Below the pieces are notes generated by a model. The model ran no database searches, was not told where the DNA came from, and saw only the letters and a list, made by a program, of their open reading frames with translations. A program made the position numbers and the translations under genes. This document shows, in pieces, positions 8,020 through 17,830 of a DNA stretch of 64,000 bases; positions within the stretch are counted from its first letter, which is position 1, and each line of letters starts with the position of its first letter. The stretch comes from Bacillus sp. M6-12 (GTDB lineage Bacteria > Bacillota > Bacilli > Bacillales > DSM-1321). The stretch is taken from the NCBI RefSeq assembly GCF_002860285.1, contig NZ_PGVF01000008.1:89323-153322 (forward strand), given 5' to 3'.

Positions 8020-9450
8020 TTATTTATGGCCAGCGGAGGGCAGGCTTATAGTAAAAATAGTTCCTTTTTCTGTACTCTGCTTCAGGCTAATATCACCTTT
8101 CTGGGCTTTTGCCAGCAGCCTGCTGAAAGGAAGTCCCAGGCCAAGCCCGCGCACCTTTAGCTTTTTCTTTTCTCCCCTGTAAAAGGGCTCAAATACAAAG
8201 CTTTGTTCCTGTTCCGGGATTCCTTTTCCATTATCGCATATCTCAATGAAATTCTGGCTTTCCTCTCCCCTGTAAAGGACAATCACAATGCTGCCATTTG
8301 CTGAAGGCAAGGATTGTCTTGCATTATTTAAAAGGTTTATGATAATTTCCTGTAACCGATAAGAATCTACCATGCTAAACAATTCATTTTCCGCGTAAAT
8401 CAGCTGCAGTGAGAAATTTTGTTCCTCCTGTGTGAGCCTCCATTGTTGAGAAATTTCGGCAACTAATGGGTTAAGGTCTTTTTTCTCAAGCTTGATAGTA
8501 AATGCTCCTGCTGACAAAGCATTATAATCGAGCAGATCTTCAATCATTGTTTGCAGCCGTTTTATCTCTTTTAAAGTGATATCTAGAAATTCCTTGCTTT
8601 CTTCACCGGTTACCACATCATCCCTCACTGCCTGGATAAGGCCGCTAATGGAAGCAACAGGGGTTTTCAAATCATGAGTAACACCAGCAAACAGCTGTGC
8701 CCGCAGCTTTTCAAGCTGGGTCAGCCGGTTGGTCATTTCTTTAAAGGAGCTCATCAATTCATAAATTTCCTGTTCCCTCGCATCTTCATTTAAAGAGATA
8801 TCGTAATTTCCTTCACGGATTTGAACTGCAGCTTGAGCGACATGCTGGATCGGTTTGGAAATTCTAAAGGATAGTGCATAAATAACTGCCCAGCCTAAGA
8901 TTCCCAAACCAAACATCATAATTCCCAGCAGCTCATGGTCTTGTTTAACTTCTTTAAGGGCCTGTTCTTCTTGAACAATGAATACCCAGCCCCCATGACG
9001 GCCGGCAGATTCAATCGGTGATTTTACTACATATACCCGATTTCCATCTGATAAAGTTACTCGCTGAATAATTTCCCTGCTATTTAAAATAGGCTTGGGC
9101 AGTGAATCACCTTTTTTCAGGTAAAGCTTAGGTTTTGTAAAAATTATTTCCCCATCAACAGTTGTTATATATATCATTGGTTCTTCATTTGTTTGAAGTA
9201 ATTCTTCACGTTCATCCAATATTTGCGATAAGACATCACCAATCACAATGTTCCCTTTTTCATCAACAACCCGGTCTGCCGTTTCATCGGCTAAGTATTT
9301 CTGCAGATTCAGACGGTTTTCCATTTCTTTTTCTTGCATATACCACATAGATAAGGCAGATAAGAAAAGGAGTCCTACAAAAAAAGTAATAACATACCTT
9401 GTTGTCCAATAGCGCAGCAATGTTGTTCGTTTTTCAGTTTTCATAGACAC
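8020..9450 (-). CDS. Membrane sensor histidine kinase
   Basis: The 476-residue kinase has TM1 at about 18-38, an extracellular sensor to about 170, TM2 at about 174-195, HAMP, HisKA with phospho-acceptor H259 (FAGVTHDLKTPVAS) and a HATPase domain (N-box NLLNNARQSL, G-boxes DNGKGIPE and GLGLGLPFS). The start overlaps the end of the regulator gene by 17 bp, so the pair forms an operon. The signal is unknown. The stop lies 5 bp from the shared terminator. Confidence 0.92.
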   Translation of the reverse strand: MSMKTEKRTTLLRYWTTRYVITFFVGLLFLSALSMWYMQEKEMENRLNLQKYLADETADRVVDEKGNIVIGDVLSQILDEREELLQTNEEPMIYITTVDGEIIFTKPKLYLKKGDSLPKPILNSREIIQRVTLSDGNRVYVVKSPIESAGRHGGWVFIVQEEQALKEVKQDHELLGIMMFGLGILGWAVIYALSFRISKPIQHVAQAAVQIREGNYDISLNEDAREQEIYELMSSFKEMTNRLTQLEKLRAQLFAGVTHDLKTPVASISGLIQAVRDDVVTGEESKEFLDITLKEIKRLQTMIEDLLDYNALSAGAFTIKLEKKDLNPLVAEISQQWRLTQEEQNFSLQLIYAENELFSMVDSYRLQEIIINLLNNARQSLPSANGSIVIVLYRGEESQNFIEICDNGKGIPEQEQSFVFEPFYRGEKKKLKVRGLGLGLPFSRLLAKAQKGDISLKQSTEKGTIFTISLPSAGHK

Positions 9451-10120
9451 AAAGCTGATACCCCAATCCTCTAAGAGTCTTTATTTCTCCTTCACTGGAG
9501 GGCCAATCAGACAGAGTTTTCCTAATCCTTTTGATTGCGAGGTCGACGGCCCGATCGCTGCCATCATAATCCATGCCCCACACTTGATCAATCAGCTGCT
9601 CCCGCGTGAAAATTCTGTTGGGATTCTTCGCCAGAAAAATAAGCAGCGACAAGTCACGGGGAGTGAGATTTATTTCCTCGCCATTTAATTGAACCGTATA
9701 AGAGTCCAGGGAAATCCTCAGCGCCCCATACTGTTTTATGTTTTCTTCATCCAAGATTCGCGGAGACCGGCGCAGTACGGCCTGAATGCGGGCAACTACT
9801 TCTTCGGCTACGAAAGGCTTCGCTATATAATCGTCCGCACCGGAATGTAAGCCCTCAAGCCTGTAATTCACATCTCCCAGGGCCGTAAGCATAATTACCG
9901 GACACGCTGCCTTTTGCCTGATTTCCTTTAAAATCTCCCAGCCATCCTTATTGGGAAGCATCACATCAAGCAGGACCAAATCAGGGAGATGCTCCTCAAA
10001 TGCAACTATCGCCTCACCGCCGTCAAAAACCTGAATAACCTTAAAGCCTTCACGCTGTAAATATGCTTTAAGCACCATTGAGATCGGCGCTTCATCTTCA
10101 ACGACCAAAATAGTTCTCAA
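9434..10120 (-). CDS. OmpR/PhoB-family response regulator
   Basis: The 228-residue regulator has a receiver domain with D9/D11, phospho-acceptor D52 (LVLLDVMLPNKDG), T79 region (VIMLTALGD) and K101 (YIAKPF). A winged-helix DNA-binding domain follows (about 130-226; NLTPRDLSLLIFLAKNPNRI and the IKRIRKTL recognition helix). It is the partner of the overlapping histidine kinase. Targets are not evident. Confidence 0.93.
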   Translation of the reverse strand: MRTILVVEDEAPISMVLKAYLQREGFKVIQVFDGGEAIVAFEEHLPDLVLLDVMLPNKDGWEILKEIRQKAACPVIMLTALGDVNYRLEGLHSGADDYIAKPFVAEEVVARIQAVLRRSPRILDEENIKQYGALRISLDSYTVQLNGEEINLTPRDLSLLIFLAKNPNRIFTREQLIDQVWGMDYDGSDRAVDLAIKRIRKTLSDWPSSEGEIKTLRGLGYQLCVYEN

Positions 10121-10423
10121 AAAAATTTCCTCCTTGTGGGAGTATTATAAGAGTTTTCAGCACAGCTTAATGGGTATATTTTATCATGGGAATATGTCAG
10201 GAGTATGTTCAAATTATAATCGGGGATATAAAAAGGGGAATTACACTTGTGGCCTTAAATACTTGATTTAGATAACCCGTAACACTTCATAATAGTACTA
10301 CGGGCCTTAGCTTTAATTTTTTTAATCTATGGATGGCCATTTAATCGGCATTGAGGGTGATCTGTCCGGTTTTAAGAGTAAAAAGGGCGGGAACCAGCTA
10401 AACATTAATAAGTAAACAAGATC

Positions 10424-10600
10424 TCAATCATCTTCACGAACCGTATCATCTACAATGGCCCTTAGGTCATTATAAAACAGCTCATCACTGCAAACTAAAT
10501 TCTGTTCATGTCCATCATAGTTTTTAGCTGCTTGCCCCTTGTCATTTGCGTTTATGCCTAAGTCATCCTGGTTGCTTGTTAACTGTTCTTTTTCATTCAT
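10424..10600 (-). CDS. Small acidic hypothetical protein
   Basis: This 58-residue hydrophilic protein begins MNEKEQLTSNQDDLG and is rich in Asp, Glu and Asn. A perfect AAAGGAGG lies directly before an upstream ATG that is too close, so the second ATG at 10600, with normal spacing, is taken as the start. No family is recognised. Its composition recalls small soluble spore or stress proteins, but that is only a resemblance. Confidence 0.6.
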   Translation of the reverse strand: MNEKEQLTSNQDDLGINANDKGQAAKNYDGHEQNLVCSDELFYNDLRAIVDDTVREDD

Positions 10601-10730
10601 ACACTCCATCCTCCTTTATTAGATTATTTTCCCCTCCGTATAGCTTTTTACCCCAAATCAAGCTTTTCTATCTTTAAATTATTTAAATGGTAAAATAAGA
10701 GAAAGACAGGATGAATGGGGATTTTTCAGC

Positions 10731-11933
10731 ATGACGTACATTGAAAAAGGAACAAAAGAATATAAACTAGCAAGCCTATCTTTATTTATTGGAGGCTTCG
10801 TGACCTTTTCCACCCTTTATACGACCCAGCCTCTATTGCCGATAATTTCCAAAGAGTTTCATGTGTCGGCTTCTTATTCGAGTTTAACATTATCGTTAAC
10901 TACGGGGACCCTAGCTTTAGCCTTGCTGGTGGCGGCTGCTTTTTCCGATACAATTGGCAGGAAACGGATTATGGTGCTTTCCTTATTTTCAACATCACTA
11001 ATTGGGTTATTATGTGCCCTTACGCCGAACTTTTTTTCTCTTGCCCTCCTTAGGGGAGTGTTGGGACTATTTATTGCGGGCGTACCGGCAATAGCTATGA
11101 CTTATATCGCAGAAGAGTTCGATCCAAGAGGGCTCGGAAAAATTATGGGGCTATATATAAGCGGAACAACTATTGGGGGGATGTCTGGCAGGATCCTTAC
11201 AGGCATTTTCACAGATTTATTCAACTGGCGAATTGCCCTTGGAATTACAGGAAGCCTGGCACTGATTCTCAGCACAGTTTTTTGGATGATACTTCCTGGA
11301 GAAAAGCACTTTACCCAAAAGGTATTTCAGTGGAAACCTATTATAGCAGGCTATAGAACTCACCTTACTGATAAGAAATTAATGAAGCTTATTGTATTTC
11401 CATTTTTATTAATGGGAAGTTTTATCATTGTGTACAATTACATCGGCTTTATGTTAATGGAACCTCCTTATAATTTAAGCCATACACTTATTGGATTTCT
11501 TTTTATTGTTTATTTGGCTGGAACCTATAGTTCCATATTTATGGGAAACAAGGCTGATCAATATGGAAGGCAGCTCATTTTAAAACTGTCTCTGGGATTA
11601 ATGTTAGCAGGGGCCATAGGGACACTCGTACCTAATTTAATCTTAAAGATTATATTTTTGGCCATTTTCACATTCGGTTTTTTTGCTGCCCACTCAATTG
11701 TTAGTTCCTGGGTGAGTAAGGATGCAAAAATTAATAAGGCTCAAGCATCTTCTCTTTATTTGCTCTTTTATTATTTAGGATCAAGCCTAGTAGGTCTGTT
11801 CGGGGGTTTCTTCTGGACACATTTTCATTGGACAGGTGTTGTTTTTCTAATCATTGTGCTAATAAATATGAGTTACTCGCTCATTTATAGCAGAATTAGA
11901 ATGGATGAAAAACAATATAAAACAATGCACTGA
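10731..11933 (+). CDS. MFS transporter (YnfM-like)
   Basis: The 400-residue major facilitator has about 12 helices in two halves. It has the loop 2-3 signature SDTIGRKRIM, the second-half counterpart GNKADQYGRQ, and TTQPLLPIISKEF in the first periplasmic region, which is typical of the YnfM/YgaY group. It is probably a proton-driven exporter; the substrate is unknown. Confidence 0.88.
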   Translation: MTYIEKGTKEYKLASLSLFIGGFVTFSTLYTTQPLLPIISKEFHVSASYSSLTLSLTTGTLALALLVAAAFSDTIGRKRIMVLSLFSTSLIGLLCALTPNFFSLALLRGVLGLFIAGVPAIAMTYIAEEFDPRGLGKIMGLYISGTTIGGMSGRILTGIFTDLFNWRIALGITGSLALILSTVFWMILPGEKHFTQKVFQWKPIIAGYRTHLTDKKLMKLIVFPFLLMGSFIIVYNYIGFMLMEPPYNLSHTLIGFLFIVYLAGTYSSIFMGNKADQYGRQLILKLSLGLMLAGAIGTLVPNLILKIIFLAIFTFGFFAAHSIVSSWVSKDAKINKAQASSLYLLFYYLGSSLVGLFGGFFWTHFHWTGVVFLIIVLINMSYSLIYSRIRMDEKQYKTMH

Positions 11934-12101
11934 CATGGACGGAACATAATCGATTTACTTTCCAAAACCAAAGATTAACTTGCAAAACTAAGAAATCTCT
12001 TTTGAAAATGCCTAAGAGAGTGCCCTATATTTTGCATTTAACTTTATTCCGCTAAATCGATGGACATTTTTCGGTTAATTAAGGGTTTATCGCCACATAG
12101 A

Positions 12102-12142
12102 AAAAAGCTGATACTAATTTATTTTTTAGCATCAGCCTTTTT
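12102..12142 (-). terminator. Terminator after spoVR
   Basis: A hairpin with arms around GCTGAT and ATCAGC, and A/T tails, lies 2 bp beyond the spoVR stop codon on the minus strand. Confidence 0.75.
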
Positions 12143-12143
12143 C

Positions 12144-12778
12144 TTAGATATATTTTTTATGAATTCCTTTGCCATCATAAGAAAACATAATATTTTTTGA
12201 ATCACTCACTGTTTCCATATGGATGGCCCTGCCCCATAGCTGATAGATATATGGCATAACCCTTTCAAGATATTTAACATCAAGCTCTATATCCTCATAC
12301 CAGTGCTTAAGGTAAAGTTCCCCATTTTTTAAATAGTCACCGTCAATAACTGTAATATACGGAAATCCGCCGTTTACCCGCATGCTGACAAGCTGATCCC
12401 GGACATGTTCCCACTGTTTATCTACCACTTTATACTCCTTGCCTTGCTTCTGGAAGAGGTACATATCCTCTCTCATTACAAGGTCCTTTGTTAAATAGTT
12501 GCGCAGAAAGGAGATGTCTGACTCAATTTCCCGGACTTCAAACATCTTATCCCGCCCGGAACCTGGCTGGATACCTCGCAGCTTCATTTCCTCAGTCGGA
12601 TTATTGTACCGTTCTTCGATGTCCTCGAAAACCTTTAACCCGAGGTAATAAGGATTAATGCTGGTTTTGGACGGCTGGACTACCCCAGCGTTCAGTTTTG
12701 CAAATTCAATTGACTCACTTGAGGTTAAATCCATTTCCCTTAGTATCCGCTGGTGCCAAAATGATGCCCAGCCTTCGT
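12144..12778 (-). pseudogene. spoVR: spoVR, C-terminal part (interrupted gene)
   Basis: On the minus strand the frame reads [17 protein letters not shown] and continues to a stop at 12144, matching the C-terminal 40-45% of SpoVR, a protein of spore cortex formation. No start with a ribosome site exists here. The ATG at 12734 is an internal Met. The missing N-terminal part is 30 kb away at 43133-43939, ending with the same EGWAS codons. Excision of the intervening element across the 13-bp repeat joins the halves in frame and gives a protein of about 470 residues, the normal SpoVR length. Confidence 0.93.
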
Positions 12779-12793
12779 ACCCCTAAGGTGCTT
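12766..12793. other. Attachment site, left end of the spoVR element
   Basis: The 13-bp core GCCCAGCCTTCGT (12766-12778) lies inside spoVR and is repeated directly at 43146-43158. On the element side follows ACCCCTAAGGTGCTT, whose CTAAGGTGCTT is the inverted complement of the block at the other end. These features mark the recombination junction. Confidence 0.85.
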
Positions 12794-12936
12794 AAAGTAA
12801 GAACCATCTAAAGTTGTAATCCTTAGTGACAGTTGGCTTATTTGATATTCAATATGCTTTGATTAATTAGCCCATTCCTAATCAGTTATTTACAAATAAT
12901 AAAAGATAAAGGCTCAAAATCTTCCACCCTTTATCT

Positions 12937-14442
12937 TCATAAAAAAACATTATGAGAATTGTCTTGCGCATGTATGATGTATATCTTCGGACTTTCATCT
13001 GTTTTTTTTGGTTCAAACTTATTGTGTAACACAATTATTAAAATTAATAAAACGGCTGAAAAAATAACTAATCCAATCGTTAAACTTTTATAAACCTTAA
13101 GGTTATCATCGATTTCCTTAAGAGCAGGAGATAAAAAATCTGTATTTATCTTTTCCCGCTCCTCTTTTGACACGATAGGTATCTGCTCACTACTCTTTTG
13201 ATATTGAGAAAACAGAACTGACTTTTTAGTCTTGGCAAAGTTACTATTAAATAAATAAGAAATAACAAGGTAAATAATATGGAGGATTAAAGCAATGCTG
13301 AAGAATATGTAATCTCCTTTTGCTAAAAAAACAACTGTGGTAAGAATAACTGTGATTATAGCAATCATTGATGAATTAATATTTGTAACTACCTTATCAG
13401 CTGCTTCCCTTGCGCTAACAGCATATTTTTGGGCTTCATCAATAGCATCTTTTTTATTGGAGAAAAACTCTTTAACCTGATTTGATATATAAATATTAAA
13501 ATGCTGTTCAATTGTTTCAAATATAACTGGCACTTGTTTATCTAAAGAATCAATACTTCCTTCATTATGCTGATAAATAGTAAAAATGTTCCTCGAAATT
13601 TCTAATTTATCCTGAACAAATTTTTCAATTTTATAAACAAAGTCATAAATTTTCCAAAGTGATTCTACATTTTGGGGAGAAAAATCATAAGACCAGCTTA
13701 TTTCTAAATTCTTCTGCCCTCGAAATAAAAATGTGTTTACATTAAATTTATTGGCTATATGATATAACACAAGATAGTACAAATTTAAACTAAAAGTATC
13801 TTTAATACTTTCCTCAATTGCGCCACCCAACTTAAATATTTCAGGAATTGGAAATTGGTTAGGTACTTTAGTGTATTCTTCTCTAATTGTTGAACTTAAA
13901 TTTAGTTTTTCTAAGTCTTCATGGGAAATCTCAGAAACACTTTCTGATTCAAACTCCTCCAAAGGTAATATTTTTAAATAGGAATTTTTTTCTTCCCGAA
14001 TTATCGGAAGGTAAATGTTAATAAAATCTGATTTTGTATAGGTATTAAAAAACTTCAACATATCGGAATCTAAGAAGTTAAACTTCTTTTTAAAAGCCTC
14101 AACCTTAAAGAACAGAATTTCATTAGAATTTAAATCAAAACTCTTTTTCTTGTTGATTCTGATTATTAATTTTATTTCTTGCTCAGACTCAATGAACTTC
14201 CTGAATTTAAAATAATCTTGATCATAAAAACTGTCTTCTCCATAGATAAAATTGAAACTTATCCGATCTCCCTTGAGTTCCTCAGTAAAAAGCGGATTAA
14301 CATTTTCAAGACTTTGGAAAAAAGCAAATTTTTCTGAGAAGGAAAAACTGAGTGTTAAAAAATCTTCTGTCCAGTTTAAGATTTGTTTGTCAGAAATTAA
14401 TTGCTTATAGAACTCTAAAAAGGTTGGAAGATAGCTTCTCAT
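12937..14442 (-). CDS. Hypothetical membrane protein of the NA37 cassette
   Basis: The 501-residue protein has a long soluble, Lys/Glu/Phe-rich N-terminal region of about 350 residues. Two adjacent helices (about 355-396, IAIITVILTTVVFLA and FFSIALILHIIYLVI) and another near 455-472 (LTIGLVIFSAVLLILII) follow. No family is recognised. It begins 12 bp after the NA37-family gene and shares its orientation, so it is the last gene of a three-gene operon. A membrane effector or sensor next to a DNA-binding protein is a common arrangement in phage defence, but that function is inference. Confidence 0.75.
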   Translation of the reverse strand: MRSYLPTFLEFYKQLISDKQILNWTEDFLTLSFSFSEKFAFFQSLENVNPLFTEELKGDRISFNFIYGEDSFYDQDYFKFRKFIESEQEIKLIIRINKKKSFDLNSNEILFFKVEAFKKKFNFLDSDMLKFFNTYTKSDFINIYLPIIREEKNSYLKILPLEEFESESVSEISHEDLEKLNLSSTIREEYTKVPNQFPIPEIFKLGGAIEESIKDTFSLNLYYLVLYHIANKFNVNTFLFRGQKNLEISWSYDFSPQNVESLWKIYDFVYKIEKFVQDKLEISRNIFTIYQHNEGSIDSLDKQVPVIFETIEQHFNIYISNQVKEFFSNKKDAIDEAQKYAVSAREAADKVVTNINSSMIAIITVILTTVVFLAKGDYIFFSIALILHIIYLVISYLFNSNFAKTKKSVLFSQYQKSSEQIPIVSKEEREKINTDFLSPALKEIDDNLKVYKSLTIGLVIFSAVLLILIIVLHNKFEPKKTDESPKIYIIHAQDNSHNVFL

Positions 14443-14454
14443 AAATATATCCCA

Positions 14455-15498
14455 TCATTTCAATTTAGTTTTAATCTTTAACCGTTCACCTTCAATTTTT
14501 ATAATGGTATATTTCTCTTCACTGTCTTCATCACTTATTTCTACAAAAATTGATTTTTCGAATAGAGATTCAGGAAATCTAACGCTTATATTGCTATCTT
14601 TACTTGTTAAAACAAGATTGGCATCATCCCTGTTTTGAATTTTAAATTCAAAAAAGGAGTCGGGTCTTATTTTTCTCATTTTATCTTTTACACTTTCAAT
14701 CATCTGTTTCCTATTTTCTTCCCCAGGTTCAAACTCTCTAAATAGATCCTCTAATGCTGTATCTACATTAATTTGTGCCCCTTCTATTAGTACCTTGTCC
14801 AATTTCCGCTTAACAACAAAAGGATTTAAATGTTCACTGGCATAATCCAAAACGGTTTCCTCAAATAAAGAGGCAATTTTTTCATGATTAAGTTTCTCTT
14901 TCGCTTGCAGGAAATTTTGTAAGAAGAATTTTGAAACAGTATCTGCTTTTTGCTGTTTATCTAATACATACAAATGAATATCATCATCAACGTTTTCTAA
15001 ATCGTCCAATAAGATAAATGCTGACTTATGTAACTTTTCCCTTGTATCGGGGAGCATATTTTTGCGAACTGTAAAAGTTACATTTATCGGGTCAAATTCA
15101 ACACCTTCATTAGGGTCCATTTTCATAATGGCTAACGAATATTTTGAATCCAATTGGTAAAGAATAAATATAAGCGCACCTGAACTTTTACTACTTGTAG
15201 TCTTCATGAAACCATGGAGTCTTTTAGTAAGAATTTGACTGCTATTTATAAAATTCTCATCAGTCATTTGTTTATACAACTTTAATGAATGGGTATAAAC
15301 ATCTCCAGTTTTTTCTTCAAAAATACAAGGCTTTATTCGAGATTCGTTTAAAGCGTTTTTAATGTGCTTTTCAAAAAAATTTACAAGCAAGGTCAATTCG
15401 GGTTTTGATAAATCTACAAGACTGTCAACACATGTTGGCTCGGATAAATTCAAATCCAAATGATGAGCTATAACTTTTTTTATGTGTATGGTTGCCAT
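14455..15498 (-). CDS. Nucleoid-associated protein NA37/NdpA-like
   Basis: The 347-residue protein matches the NA37/YejK pattern: an N-terminal KKVIAHHLDLNLSEP, LVNFFEKHIKNAL, then a central LIFILYQLDSKYSLAIMKMD strand block. Family members bind the nucleoid. The start at 15498 (MATIHIKK) follows AAAGGGG at proper spacing; an upstream in-frame Met has no ribosome site. It stands between an 83-residue protein and a membrane protein, all on the minus strand. In mobile elements such cassettes are often defence systems; this is inference. Confidence 0.75.
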   Translation of the reverse strand: MATIHIKKVIAHHLDLNLSEPTCVDSLVDLSKPELTLLVNFFEKHIKNALNESRIKPCIFEEKTGDVYTHSLKLYKQMTDENFINSSQILTKRLHGFMKTTSSKSSGALIFILYQLDSKYSLAIMKMDPNEGVEFDPINVTFTVRKNMLPDTREKLHKSAFILLDDLENVDDDIHLYVLDKQQKADTVSKFFLQNFLQAKEKLNHEKIASLFEETVLDYASEHLNPFVVKRKLDKVLIEGAQINVDTALEDLFREFEPGEENRKQMIESVKDKMRKIRPDSFFEFKIQNRDDANLVLTSKDSNISVRFPESLFEKSIFVEISDEDSEEKYTIIKIEGERLKIKTKLK

Positions 15499-15573
15499 CT
15501 CAACGCCCCTTTTATATCCATATAGTTCCATATTACAGATATTTCTCCATAAAAAAAAGGGGGAAGCCCCTAT

Positions 15574-15825
15574 TTAGTATTCTTCAACACTCATTTTTCC
15601 AATCTTACCAGCGAAGTCACATACATTATCCCATCCACCTTGAATTTCACTTGGATCAACTGATGTTATTTTTGGATTAACAAAGGCAAAAAATAACGAT
15701 TCTGCTGCCTCTTGATTACTCATTTGTCTTCCATATTCCTCTTCAATTAAAGATTTGGTTAAGGCATCAAGGTTAATATCACCTGAAATCACTAATCGTA
15801 CCTTGTAAGTTTTTGTTTGTTCCAC
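15574..15825 (-). CDS. Small hypothetical protein, first gene of the NA37 cassette
   Basis: This 83-residue protein starts at GTG behind GGGAGG at 7 nt. It reads TYKVRLVISGDINLDALTKSL near the N-terminus and is acidic overall with no membrane segment. No family is recognised. It is separated by 75 bp from the NA37-like gene and lies in the same orientation, so it is probably co-transcribed. Confidence 0.6.
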   Translation of the reverse strand: MEQTKTYKVRLVISGDINLDALTKSLIEEEYGRQMSNQEAAESLFFAFVNPKITSVDPSEIQGGWDNVCDFAGKIGKMSVEEY

Positions 15826-15982
15826 TTAAGTTCCTCCCTTATAGAACTTTTCCACATGTACCAAATATATGTAACTCCATAATATTTATATCATTAACAC
15901 CTCAAAAGAAAATAATTCATTACTAACACATTAAGGAAGGGTGCCCAGGCTGTGCAACGATAATTATTTACCAACCTCTTAT

Positions 15983-16207
15983 CCTAATAACCGAGTAATA
16001 AATTTTGTATCCCCCCAATCACCGAGACGGGTATACCATGTAAAACATATATGATATCCCATGAAGGACATAACGAAGTTAATCACTTGAATTATGTGGG
16101 TTTTCAAAGAATTCAGTTATACCAATTTCGGTTATTAGGGGCGAGACGCGATCGGGGTTAACCCCCAATTGCCGAGAAATTGTTGATATATACACCTAAT
16201 TACCGAG
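15983..16207. repeat. Cluster of CCYAATNRCCGAG-type short repeats
   Basis: Five related 13-mers lie in a gene-free stretch: CCTAATAACCGAG (15983), CCCAATCACCGAG (16014), an inverted copy TTTCGGTTATTAGG (16126), CCCAATTGCCGAG (16164) and CCTAATTACCGAG (16195). The spacing is irregular. Iteron-like binding sites are one explanation; a decayed repeat tract is another. The rest of the gap 15826-16314 shows nothing else. Confidence 0.6.
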
Positions 16208-16314
16208 TTTTGTATTGGCAATTTGAAAATAAAATCAAACGCATTACACTTAAACTAAAGCACCCTTTAGTTTAAGTACAATAATTCACAATCTGCCTTT
16301 CTCTTATCTATTCT

Positions 16315-16854
16315 TTATTTCCATAACCGTTCAGAAGTTACTTTATTATTTTCATTTTTTAAAAGGTAAACGTCTGGATTACTAAGATTTTTCCAATCAT
16401 TAAAACCAAATTTTTGGTTAAAATGCTTTAAAAGTAGGGACATTAAATTTCCATGTGTAACAATAATAGTATTTTTATTATTACTGTTAAAAACATTTTC
16501 AACAACTTCAACTATTCGATTCATTGCATCTAAACTGGACTCTCCACCTTCAAATTTCAGTTCCATATCATCAAATGTTGTTCTTAGTTTTTCGGACCAA
16601 TCAGAAAAATTTTTGGTGCTTAGTACACGTTCTGTCAATTTACTTTCAATCTCTACCTCAACATTTAACCTCTTTGCAAGTGGTTGAATAGATTCAATTG
16701 CACGTTTATATGGACTTGCAATAATTCGTTCTATTGAAATATTGGCAAAAAACTCACATAAATCTAACGCTTGTTTAAGACCTCTATCCGTAAGTTGTGC
16801 TTCAGGTGGCTGTCCATCTGCCTCACAATGCCTAATAACATAAATTTTCTTCAT
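16315..16854 (-). CDS. Histidine phosphatase family protein
   Basis: The 179-residue protein has the phosphoglycerate-mutase/phosphatase signature VIRHCEADG near the N-terminus, where His of RHC/RHG is the phospho-acceptor. It also has the second catalytic His in IIVTHGNLMSLLL and an ASPYKRAIES Arg block. The start at 16854 has GGAG at 8 nt. It follows the Nudix gene by 28 bp, so the two hydrolases form a pair. The substrate is unknown. Confidence 0.85.
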   Translation of the reverse strand: MKKIYVIRHCEADGQPPEAQLTDRGLKQALDLCEFFANISIERIIASPYKRAIESIQPLAKRLNVEVEIESKLTERVLSTKNFSDWSEKLRTTFDDMELKFEGGESSLDAMNRIVEVVENVFNSNNKNTIIVTHGNLMSLLLKHFNQKFGFNDWKNLSNPDVYLLKNENNKVTSERLWK

Positions 16855-16882
16855 ATAAACCACTCCAATATTATGTATAAAG

Positions 16883-17320
16883 TTAATATGACGAATGAAT
16901 TGGAAGTAACGCTTCGGCATGTTTAATACTTTCCTTTAAATAAATAGGTGCTTTGGGGTGGCTTAATACTTCTTCAGTAGTTAACCATAATACCTCTTCT
17001 ACCTCATCAGGACTTTTAGGAAATGCATCACCTGATTCAGGTTCGCATAGAAAAACAATATCCACCACATTTTCACCTGTATCTGTTACGAAAGATGTAC
17101 TGTGTACATAGTTTACCTTGTCTTTTACTTTCACACCGACTTCTTCTAAAATTTCACGTTTTACTGTTCTTTCTAATATATCTGATGAATTTCCTTCTAT
17201 ATCCACCTTGCCTCCAACAAGAGAAAGTAAACCACCAGCATGTTCCTCTTTTTTGCTTCTTTCAATTATGAGCCACTTATCATATTTCCTTATAGCACCT
17301 TCAACATTTACGATAAACAT
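16883..17320 (-). CDS. Nudix hydrolase
   Basis: The 145-residue protein has a Nudix box GGKVD followed by REILEEVGV, carrying the metal-binding REXXEE core. A short insertion precedes the box's central part, as in some (deoxy)nucleotide-cleaning Nudix proteins. It lies just upstream of the histidine phosphatase gene, in operon arrangement. Possible roles are nucleotide sanitation or removal of a modified nucleotide. The substrate cannot be read from sequence. Confidence 0.88.
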   Translation of the reverse strand: MFIVNVEGAIRKYDKWLIIERSKKEEHAGGLLSLVGGKVDIEGNSSDILERTVKREILEEVGVKVKDKVNYVHSTSFVTDTGENVVDIVFLCEPESGDAFPKSPDEVEEVLWLTTEEVLSHPKAPIYLKESIKHAEALLPIHSSY

Positions 17321-17490
17321 TTTTAAGTACCCCCATAATAAATTAAATATTTATACTTCTTTAGAGTATAATAATTTTTCTCCTAGTTAGTATTCTTGAG
17401 AGAACTAACCTGCCCATTAGCACAATAAGAAAATGCCCCCAACACAGCCCTAATCTTATAGTAAAGCAATTTTATACTTAGATTTGAGAA

Positions 17491-17679
17491 TCAATCATTT
17501 TTCCTTCTACTATCAAGTTTTTTAGAACAATAAAGACATATCAAGCCTACACTTAACACTATACAGAAAGGAATAAAAGCCCATAAAGGCATTAATATTG
17601 CCCAAAAAAATAGATATGCAGTATAAGCAAAAATTAGCCAACTACAAATAAGGAGAAAGCTAGAGAGAAAATCTTGCAT
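17491..17679 (-). CDS. Small two-helix membrane protein
   Basis: The 62-residue protein begins MQDFLSSFLL, with AAAGGA 10 nt upstream of the ATG; an upstream TTG in frame lacks a ribosome site. Two hydrophobic helices (LICSWLIFAYTAYLFF and FIPFCIVLSVGLICLY) end in a basic KKLDSRRK tail. No family is recognised. It is the first of four small membrane-protein genes in a row. Confidence 0.55.
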   Translation of the reverse strand: MQDFLSSFLLICSWLIFAYTAYLFFWAILMPLWAFIPFCIVLSVGLICLYCSKKLDSRRKND

Positions 17680-17830
17680 AATGACATCATCCTTTGAAAG
17701 GAATATCAAGACAGGTTAAGTATATTTAAATTGTATCACTTTTGATATTCTGCTTATTCAGTTAACCTGCCCCTTTAGTCAAATAAGAAAAAGCCACCTT
17801 GTTGGTGGCTCAGGTAGAAACAGTATTACT

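Noticed and set aside
15983..16207. CRISPR array
   Set aside because: The repeats are only 13 bp, irregularly spaced and in both orientations, with no cas genes nearby.
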